DNA of 64,000 nt. It comes from CAIRTM01 sp963723235 (lineage in GTDB: Bacteria > Desulfobacterota > WTBG01 > CAIYCZ01 > CAIRTM01). The stretch is from positions 310,001-374,000 of the forward strand of contig CAVRPV010000010.1 of assembly GCA_963723235.1 (NCBI GenBank). The letters are read 5' to 3'. The notes below the pieces were generated by a model, which saw nothing but the letters and a program-made list of their open reading frames with translations, ran no database searches and was not told the origin of the DNA. Below, one piece after another: positions 58,067-64,000 of this stretch. A program made the translations under genes and the position numbers. How positions within the stretch are numbered: position 1 is the stretch's first letter; each line of letters begins with the position of its first letter.

Positions 58067-59446
58067 ATGAAGACAATTATTATTCTCGGTGATGTTATCT
58101 TCTTGCCGGTTATACGATACTATATCGCTGACCAGCACAATGTTCTGATTATAACGTTACAAAAAGGCGCTCTGCAAACAATCGGCGACACTGAAACCCT
58201 CTATTGCAAAGATCTTACCACACAGGCGTTTTTCAAAAGCATCCCGCTTGATGCAGCATCCCGCGTCATAATCTGTTTTGCACACAACGATATGCTGATC
58301 GCCTGCCATTCAGCCCTGCGTGCAGTCAACAGTGACGTTCCCGTGATAATAATGGGCCTCAACCGCCAGGAATTAGAAGGTATTGCCGCACCACATAACA
58401 CCGCGTTGTTCTCCGTTGAAAACCTTGTAGATACACAGCTCGAATCGCTCTGGTCGGCAATAGAGAACCGCAGCCGCCTTGATAAACTTCTCGCTATCAA
58501 TGAAACCTGTGAAAATATCCTGATCTTAGTTCAACATGATCCTGACCCCGACGCGCTTGCAAGCGGACTGGCCCTGCGCGTGCTGCTGGGGCGCAACAAG
58601 CAGACAGCCCCGATTGCCACGTTCGGTTCAATCAATCGCTGTGAAAACCAGAATATGAGCCGGCTGCTTGATATCCCGGTCATACAGATCACCCGGAAGG
58701 ATCTAAAAAAATATTCTAAAATTGCCATGGTTGACGTACAGCCGCCATACTTTAAAAATCAATCCATACAGGCCGATATTGTATTTGATCACCACCCGGT
58801 CATCGAAACATATAGCGCCGAATTTACCGATATTCGTGTCGCCTGCGGGTCGACCTCAACAATCCTTGGGAAATACCTCATTGACGCTAATTTTAAAATT
58901 ACACAGCGTCTGGCAACTGCACTGACATACGGCATCAAATCAGACACCATGTCCCTTGAGCGCGATATCAGCTCAACCGATATCGAAGTATTCACATCGG
59001 TGTATCCCCTGGCAAATCTCAACATGCTCAGGCAAATTGAAAACGCCATGCTCGCCTACGATGAAATCGGTGCGTTTGTCAAAGCCCTTAAAAATATGAC
59101 TGTGGTAGATAAAATGCTTTTTGTCTGGCTGGGAACTGTCGACAGCGAAGATATTATTCCACGGATTGCCGATTTCTGTCTCCAGATCGTCGGGGCTGAT
59201 TGGGCCTTTGTTTCCGGCGTGTATGCTAAAACAGTCAGCTGCAGTGTCCGCAATGTCGGCTATGTCAAGCATGCCGGCGAAATGGTACAGAAAGTGTTCG
59301 GTGAACTTGGCAGCGCAGGCGGTCACCGCTCGATGGCAAAGGCCGTTATGCCGCTTGCGGCTATGAAGAAACACTTCGGCATCAGGCGCATGTCCGACCT
59401 TGGCAACAGTATCATGCAGTGCTTCATCGCATCAATCGAGAAGTAA
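58067..59446 (+). CDS. TrkA_N-DHH-DHHA1 phosphoesterase (possible c-di-AMP/oligonucleotide hydrolase)
   Basis: The 459-residue product starts with a Rossmann-like TrkA_N part (MKTIIILGDVIFLPVIRYY, SRVIICFAHNDMLI). A DHH phosphoesterase follows: VQHDPDPDALASGLALR, MVDVQPPYFKN, VFDHHPVIETYSAEF and ACGSTSTILGKYL (metal ligands), and a DHHA1 domain ending GELGSAGGHRSMAKAVMP. GdpP and NrnA/DhhP-type enzymes of this fold cleave c-di-AMP and short oligonucleotides. The TrkA_N domain suggests control by NAD(H) or potassium-linked signals. The ATG at 58067 is preferred over an upstream GTG at 58034. The gene sits 87 bases after the diadenylate cyclase. Confidence 0.85.
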   Translation: MKTIIILGDVIFLPVIRYYIADQHNVLIITLQKGALQTIGDTETLYCKDLTTQAFFKSIPLDAASRVIICFAHNDMLIACHSALRAVNSDVPVIIMGLNRQELEGIAAPHNTALFSVENLVDTQLESLWSAIENRSRLDKLLAINETCENILILVQHDPDPDALASGLALRVLLGRNKQTAPIATFGSINRCENQNMSRLLDIPVIQITRKDLKKYSKIAMVDVQPPYFKNQSIQADIVFDHHPVIETYSAEFTDIRVACGSTSTILGKYLIDANFKITQRLATALTYGIKSDTMSLERDISSTDIEVFTSVYPLANLNMLRQIENAMLAYDEIGAFVKALKNMTVVDKMLFVWLGTVDSEDIIPRIADFCLQIVGADWAFVSGVYAKTVSCSVRNVGYVKHAGEMVQKVFGELGSAGGHRSMAKAVMPLAAMKKHFGIRRMSDLGNSIMQCFIASIEK

Positions 59447-59867
59447 GGCCTTTGGATTCGGTTGGTTTCTTATACACAGGCACGTATCGCAGGATTGCAC
59501 GACAGGGTATGATTGCTACGGCGGCAGCGCAGCAGTTAATCAGGATATCGCTGATTTCAAAACTACGATACAGCACACCATACTGCACACATTCAATCAA
59601 TAATCCGAACAACGAACAGAGGAGCGCGGCATACAGCGCAGGATTGCTTGTTTTGCCGGCAACATGCAGCCATATGCCTGTGAGTATGCACAGAATGCCA
59701 TAGGCAATGATATGTGGGACCAACCCGGAATTCGCAGGAGTACTGGAATTAAAAGACAACGGGGGTAGTACTGACAAGATTAGTATAGCCAAAGCAGCCG
59801 CAACTGTTAAAGCGGCATGCAGCGTTGATAATTCACTCCAGTATCCCGATTTACTCATCTGTTTCAA
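59424..59867 (-). CDS. VanZ-like family membrane protein
   Basis: The 147-residue product has four hydrophobic segments and VanZ-like marks: LVPHIIAYGILCILTGIWL, then LIECVQYGVLYRSFEISDIL with the conserved E..Q, R and D. The function of these proteins is unknown outside teicoplanin resistance. It overlaps the stop of the ROK kinase gene by four bases (ATGA), and its 3' end overlaps the convergent DHH gene by 23 bases. Confidence 0.8.
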   Translation of the reverse strand: MKQMSKSGYWSELSTLHAALTVAAALAILILSVLPPLSFNSSTPANSGLVPHIIAYGILCILTGIWLHVAGKTSNPALYAALLCSLFGLLIECVQYGVLYRSFEISDILINCCAAAVAIIPCRAILRYVPVYKKPTESKGLTSRLMR

Positions 59868-60817
59868 CCTCTATCCAGCGCATCAAGCGCTAAAAAACCG
59901 GCCCCAAGAACACCAGCATCATTGCCAAGCTGTGCCCGGATGAGCCTGATGCTGTCTCGGGACATAATGAATACCCGCTGATCGAGCTCTTCCAGTATCA
60001 TAGGGCTGAACAGATCAAACGCCCGGCTTATACCTCCACCGATAATAAAGCAATGAATATCAAGCAGATTATTGACATTGGCTATGGCTATGGCAAGACC
60101 TCTCGCCATTGTTTTAAAAATTAAACAACAGGCGGCATCACCTGTAAGAGCATATTGATACACAATTTCCGGTGTTATCGCCGAAGGATTATCCGTATAG
60201 ACACGCAGGGCAGAATCCTGATGATAAAAAGCGGCATTGCGGGCCATACGCACAATGGCTGTTCCCGAGCTATAGGCCTCAAGACAGCCGCGCCTTCCGC
60301 ATCCGCAACGCTCCCCGTCAGGTTCAACCGTCACATGGCCGAACTCACCGGCCTTGCCCTGCTCACCGCGCCAAAGACTTTCATTCAAAATAAGGCCTGA
60401 TCCAATACCGGTTCCAAGCGTTAAAAAGAGGAAATTAGCAAGTCCACGTCCCGCACCGGCCCGCAGTTCCCCTTGTGCGGCGGCATTGGCATCATTTTCA
60501 ATAATCACACGACAACCAAGCCGCTGCGCCAGCATCTTCCGAAGCGGCAAACCTTGCAGCTGCGGCATATTCGGTGATTCAAGCACTATACTCCGTTCAA
60601 CATCAAGCATGCCTGCAATTCCCAACCCCACGGCATCAAGTCTACAATTCTGTGTAAGTTTACATATGAGGTCGCACAGGCTGTCTACGAAGCGCTCATG
60701 CCCGGAATCATGGCAGGTGGCGATTACCTCCTTGCAGACAATATCACCACCCGCGTTAATCAACGCACCTTTGATGGCTGTTCCACCAATATCGAGGCCC
60801 ACCACACAATGTTCCAA
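59864..60817 (-). CDS. ROK family sugar kinase (glucokinase-like)
   Basis: The 317-residue product has the ROK pattern: VVGLDIGGTAIKGALINAGG (ATP-binding), VGLGIAGMLDVERSIV, IENDANAAAQGELRAGAGRG, LTLGTGIGSGLILNESLW, and a zinc site GEFGHVTVEPDGERCGCGRRG then CLEAYSSG. It probably phosphorylates glucose or a related sugar. The TTG at 60817 with GGAG upstream is the best start; the longer frame to 60967 has no similarity. It is co-translated with the VanZ-like gene. Confidence 0.88.
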   Translation of the reverse strand: MEHCVVGLDIGGTAIKGALINAGGDIVCKEVIATCHDSGHERFVDSLCDLICKLTQNCRLDAVGLGIAGMLDVERSIVLESPNMPQLQGLPLRKMLAQRLGCRVIIENDANAAAQGELRAGAGRGLANFLFLTLGTGIGSGLILNESLWRGEQGKAGEFGHVTVEPDGERCGCGRRGCLEAYSSGTAIVRMARNAAFYHQDSALRVYTDNPSAITPEIVYQYALTGDAACCLIFKTMARGLAIAIANVNNLLDIHCFIIGGGISRAFDLFSPMILEELDQRVFIMSRDSIRLIRAQLGNDAGVLGAGFLALDALDRG

Positions 60818-61199
60818 AACCCATCCGCTCCGTAATCTAGACACCCAGTGAATAATGCCGCACCTATTCAACTTTTTGCAGCAATGTTTTCTCCTGATCG
60901 CATTTCTGGTCTGAGGCGAAGCTGTGCAGCCAAACGCCGAAACCGTAAACATTTTTAACACAGGCAATAAAATGAAACAACACTTTTGGCAACCAATACA
61001 TCGAAATGTGTTATTCAGACAGATGAATACAATATTTTTAAAAACCAGAAATACTATATCCCGTAACTATATAAAGAAAGATACTGACATAGCAGTCAAA
61101 AGTCGTTTGCAAAGATACAGGCACATGCTACAATTTAGATAATTTGCGCAGACAAAGAACGGGTTATACAAATACTAATATTATAGACAAGGAAACTAT
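60818..61199 (+). promoter_or_regulatory. Intergenic region with promoter of the DUF1573 gene
   Basis: Divergent gap with no credible gene. TTGCAA (61107-61112) and TACAAT (61129-61134), 16 bases apart, make a reasonable promoter for the rightward gene; AAGGAAAC lies just before its ATG at 61200. Confidence 0.5.
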
Positions 61200-62315
61200 A
61201 TGCGCATCCGGAGGAACATTCATAAACACTATACACGTATTGTGCTGGCTGCCCTGTTCTGGCAGCTACCTATGCTGGCCCATGCGCAGGTTGTAGACCA
61301 GACCCCGACAGAGAAACCCGCAGGCGTACCAAAAATTGTCTTTGAAAGCTTCGCGCAGGATTTCGGCACAGTCAAACCCAACACGCCCCTGACGCATAGT
61401 TTCGTTTTTACAAATCAGGGCAATGCCCCGCTGCTGATAGAAAAAGTCAAGGCCGGCTGAGGCTGCACAGCCGCGCTGGCATCCGCCAGTGAGATTCCCC
61501 CGGGCGGGGAAGGAAAAATCAAGGTAACGTTCAATCCGGGGAACCGGGCTGGCACTCAAAACAAGACCGTAAATGTTACGACCAATGATCCGGCTAATCA
61601 GAATCTGAGCCTGCATGTGAGCGCAACCGTGGAGGTAGGGCTGGCAATTAACCCGGAAACAATCGTTTTCCCCGACGTTACCGGCAAAGACGGCAGCAGG
61701 GAACCGTTATATGCCCGGCTTACAGGCAGCGAAAGCGCTTCCGTTAGCATTCTTTCAGCTGAGTCTGCAAATAAGCTGATCAACGTGGAGATAAACAAGA
61801 ACGGTTTTAACGATGACCCCACCCGCCAGATCAGGTTCAGCGTGCAGCCGGGAATGCCCGTTGGCCGCTTCCGCGAACGGGTGGTTTTTAAGACCGACAA
61901 TACAAGCGTGCCTGCCCTGAATGTCAATGTCATGGGCGAGGTTACCGGTACTATCATTGTTACCCCGCGTCAATTGCCGCTTGGTACGATTGCCCCCGGA
62001 AGCACGATCAGCAAAACCATCAGCCTGAAGTCGGCACATGACGAATACACCTTTAACGTTCTGGATGTCAGCAGTACCGTCAAGGAAATCGCTACGGAAC
62101 TTATTACCGTTACTAAGGGCAAAGAATATATGATTAACGTCTCACTGCCCGATGGCATACCCCACCCGATTGTACGGGGAGAGATTGTCATAATAACCGA
62201 TGACAAAGATCAGGAAAGCATTAGGGTTCAGATATATGGCCGCGCTGCACCTGTTCCACAGAACAACAGACCAGGGAAACCGAAACGAAAAAGAAATGCC
62301 GCCTATGTAGCTTGA
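61200..62315 (+). CDS. Exported DUF1573 protein, probable selenoprotein (in-frame TGA at codon 87)
   Basis: The frame from 61200 has a signal peptide (IVLAALFWQLPMLAHAQ) and a DUF1573 domain: FGTVKPNTPLTHSFVFTNQG, NAPLLIEKVKAG then TGA then GCTAALASASEIPPGGEG. Everything from 61461 to 62315 continues in the same frame without another stop (371 codons in all). The TGA at 61458-61460 sits exactly where DUF1573 proteins have the first Cys of the sCGCT motif. Selenocysteine is the best reading, helped by the yedE-yedF-DUF3343 selenium cluster nearby. Hairpins downstream (61474-61491 and 61498-61509) are candidate SECIS elements but fit the consensus only partly. A nonsense mutation is the alternative. 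Function is likely periplasmic redox. Confidence 0.75.
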
Positions 62316-62460
62316 GAAGATCTGTTAGTCCTTTGGACGGCCATCTTCAAAATCATGCAGCAGCCGCAATAGCAGCAACGGGTCATGCGCACTCTGAAAA
62401 ATAAGCGCGATCCAATCAAGATGGAGTCGTACATAGTGCCCAAAAGCTTGTTTTCAATAC

Positions 62461-62592
62461 GCGCTTGAAAAAAGTTCGTAGACAAGGCGCGCGAATCCGA
62501 AGGAATGAGATGTACGTGCCGTACGCCGCAATGACTGAGGATGAAGCGCAACACAGTATCCGGACTTTTTACGAGTGTGTCAATCAAGACCT
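62461..62592. repeat. Probable interspersed non-coding repeat
   Basis: The gap between the DUF1573 gene and larE (62316-62620) has no gene. Its right half, with GCGCGAATCCGAAGGAATG, a small hairpin GTACG-TGC-CGTAC and GGACTTTTTACGAG, has the look of scattered intergenic repeats in related genomes. No second copy is in this window, so this is recognition by style. Confidence 0.35.
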
Positions 62593-62620
62593 TTAAACAC
62601 AGACCTCATACGCACTCAAT

Positions 62621-63439
62621 ATGCAGGAACTTCAGCGAAAAAAAACGACTCTGGAACATATCATCCGGGAAATGGGGAGCGTACTTGTCGCCTTTTCAGG
62701 CGGTGTTGACAGCACCCTGCTTGCTGCGATTGCCTGCAGGATTCTGGGAGACCATGCTACTGCAGTAACCGCCATATCCGCAACCTATACTGAACGCGAA
62801 CGCAGCGAGGCAGCACTCATCGCCCGCACAATCGGCATTAAGCATCATGAAGCCGAAACCCATGAAAGCGAAAATGAACTTTTTCAGTCCAACCCCCCCA
62901 ATCGTTGCTATTACTGTAAACTTGAACTCTACAAAGTGCTGAACAATCTGAAATCAAAGCTTGGATCACAATGGATTATTGACGGCACAACCACTGACGA
63001 TTTTTCAGATTATCGTCCCGGCATGATCGCTACCCGTGAGCAAGGGGTGCGCAGCCCCCTGGTTGAAGCCGACCTGTCCAAAGATGATGTGCGCGCGCTC
63101 TCCCGGGAGCTGCATCTGCCCACAGCTGACAAGGAAGCACAGCCCTGCCTTGCATCACGAATCCCGTATGGCACACCCGTCACAAAAGAGCGTCTTCAAT
63201 CGGTCGAGCAGGCCGAGCGTATTCTGTGTGAAGCAGGGTTCACCCAGTGCCGTGTCCGGCATCACGGGGCAATAGCCCGCATTGAGGTTGCTCCAGAACA
63301 AATCGACCGATTTACCGATACAGAACTAAGAATGCGGATTATGGGGAAAATACAGGAACTCGGCTTTACCTGGGTGGCTGTTGATCTTGGCGGGTACCGC
63401 ATGGGCAGCCTGAACGAAGCACTCACCACACCGCGCTGA
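62621..63439 (+). CDS. larE: LarE-type ATP-dependent sacrificial sulfur transferase
   Basis: The 272-residue PP-loop protein has VAFSGGVDSTLLAAIACRIL near residue 24, NRCYYCKLELYKVLNN, IIDGTTTDDFSDYRPGM and EAQPCLASRIPYGTPVT. The Cys in PCLASR matches the sacrificial Cys of LarE, which donates its sulfur to build the nickel-pincer cofactor of lactate racemase. larB and larC are not in the window. The frame is clean. It may serve another LarA-family enzyme. Confidence 0.9.
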   Translation: MQELQRKKTTLEHIIREMGSVLVAFSGGVDSTLLAAIACRILGDHATAVTAISATYTERERSEAALIARTIGIKHHEAETHESENELFQSNPPNRCYYCKLELYKVLNNLKSKLGSQWIIDGTTTDDFSDYRPGMIATREQGVRSPLVEADLSKDDVRALSRELHLPTADKEAQPCLASRIPYGTPVTKERLQSVEQAERILCEAGFTQCRVRHHGAIARIEVAPEQIDRFTDTELRMRIMGKIQELGFTWVAVDLGGYRMGSLNEALTTPR

Positions 63440-63444
63440 ATCAT

Positions 63445-64000
63445 CTAGTTTTTCCACAAACTGCTTCCAAGCTCTTCAGCCGCGTTCAAAAAATTCTGGT
63501 TGCGTACATACGCTTCATCGGAAAGCTTTGGGTCAAGGCCAAGCCTGACATACTGTTGGCTCAACTGCTCGGCACTCATATGAATCTGCCCGGCCTGTGC
63601 CAGGCCTGTTGCCGCAACCACGCTCAATCTGTTATCCGCACCGAGTACCCCGGTGATATATTCAAACAGCTCCACTACCGGACGGGCATCCTCATCTGAT
63701 GGCGCGCCCATGGTCAGCAGCAACACAAAGTGCTTCTTCCACTCATGCCAGGGCGTATGCACGAGGCCCTGTTCAGTTATGCGAACATGCATGAAAGAGC
63801 GAAACCGGTCAAGAATCATTTTCAGCGGGGCGGCAACATGATGAAAATAAATTGGACCGGCAAAGACAAGCACGTCGGCTGCCAGTATTTTCTCACTCAA
63901 CACAGGCCAATCGTCGTTTGTAAGGGCACAGCGCTTAATAAGATTGCAACGCAGGCATCCCCGGCATGGTTTCAGTTTGCAGTCCTGTGCGTGAACCGTC
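63445..64000 (-). CDS. Iron-sulfur flavoprotein (flavodoxin family), N-terminus cut by window edge
   Basis: Read leftwards from the window end, 184 residues are visible. They begin with a Cys cluster: DCKLKPCRGCLRCNLIKRCA (C-x5-C-x2-C-x2-C), then DDWPVLSEKILAADVLVFAG, PIYFHHVAAPLKMILDRF and a flavodoxin-like end. This pattern is that of NADPH-dependent FMN reductase/iron-sulfur flavoproteins (Isf-like), which pass electrons in anaerobes. The first part with the FMN phosphate loop lies outside the window. Confidence 0.82.
   Translation of the reverse strand, partial: TVHAQDCKLKPCRGCLRCNLIKRCALTNDDWPVLSEKILAADVLVFAGPIYFHHVAAPLKMILDRFRSFMHVRITEQGLVHTPWHEWKKHFVLLLTMGAPSDEDARPVVELFEYITGVLGADNRLSVVAATGLAQAGQIHMSAEQLSQQYVRLGLDPKLSDEAYVRNQNFLNAAEELGSSLWKN

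Noticed and set aside
1..64000. CRISPR array, prophage or insertion sequence
   Set aside because: No regularly spaced repeats, transposase, integrase or phage structural genes were seen.

Overview
The window looks like a chromosomal piece of a Gram-negative anaerobe, plausibly a deltaproteobacterium (Desulfobacterota)-like organism. This is inferred from gene content: a pentahaem cytochrome c, an FprA-type flavoprotein with a small rubredoxin, EtfBA next to an Hdr-like iron-sulfur membrane reductase, a selenium-handling cluster, exported beta-helix and thrombospondin-type-3 proteins, and EF-P with EpmA. Three tRNA genes are present (Arg-CCT, Met-CAT, Glu-TTC). I see no prophage, insertion sequence or CRISPR array.

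Layout. 0-13.7 kb: yacG (partial), a CofD/YvcK-like protein, an efp-epmA-unknown operon read leftwards, a small haem-type membrane protein, tRNA-Arg, smc-ftsY, and a frame-broken Ski2-like helicase. 14-19.5 kb: broken SHMT, amidohydrolase, pentahaem cytochrome, FprA and rubredoxin, closed by a hairpin terminator. 19.5-29.5 kb: a cupredoxin-like exported protein, zwf, a leftward sulfate ABC transporter (sbp-cysTWA) divergent from a sigma-54 activator, and mtaB. 30-36 kb: a probable RiPP (ribosomally made, modified peptide) locus with a PqqD-like protein, a 35-residue precursor, an HprK-like kinase, a C25 (gingipain-type) peptidase and an S26 peptidase. 36-43.6 kb: tRNA-Met, a B12-type radical SAM protein, a heavily frameshifted etfB-etfA-Fe-S reductase operon, and mtnA. 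44-47 kb: yedE, yedF, a cysteine desulfurase and a DUF3343 protein (selenium donor handling). 47-54 kb: lexA, tRNA-Glu, a large beta-helix/TSP3 protein and a related DUF1566/TSP3 protein. 54-64 kb: queE and a DUF362 protein, a periplasmic cyclophilin, a diadenylate cyclase next to a TrkA_N-DHH phosphoesterase, VanZ-like and ROK kinase genes, a DUF1573 protein with an in-frame TGA at a conserved Cys position, larE, and a partial iron-sulfur flavoprotein.

Two items stand out. The DUF1573 gene at 61200-62315 is best read as a selenoprotein: a single TGA sits exactly where the family has the first Cys of its CGC motif, and the same contig carries selenium-donor genes. The 30-36 kb locus combines a short YEKPTI-type precursor, a PqqD-like peptide binder, an HprK-like kinase and two peptidases, but shows no recognisable lasso cyclase.

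A caution applies throughout. About sixteen genes carry single-base indels, several in homopolymers, and these cluster in a few genes (SHMT, the helicase, etfBA-Fe-S, the beta-helix gene) while long genes such as smc, zwf and the C25 peptidase are clean. Sequencing or assembly error in poorly covered patches is the simplest explanation, but real decay cannot be excluded from sequence alone.
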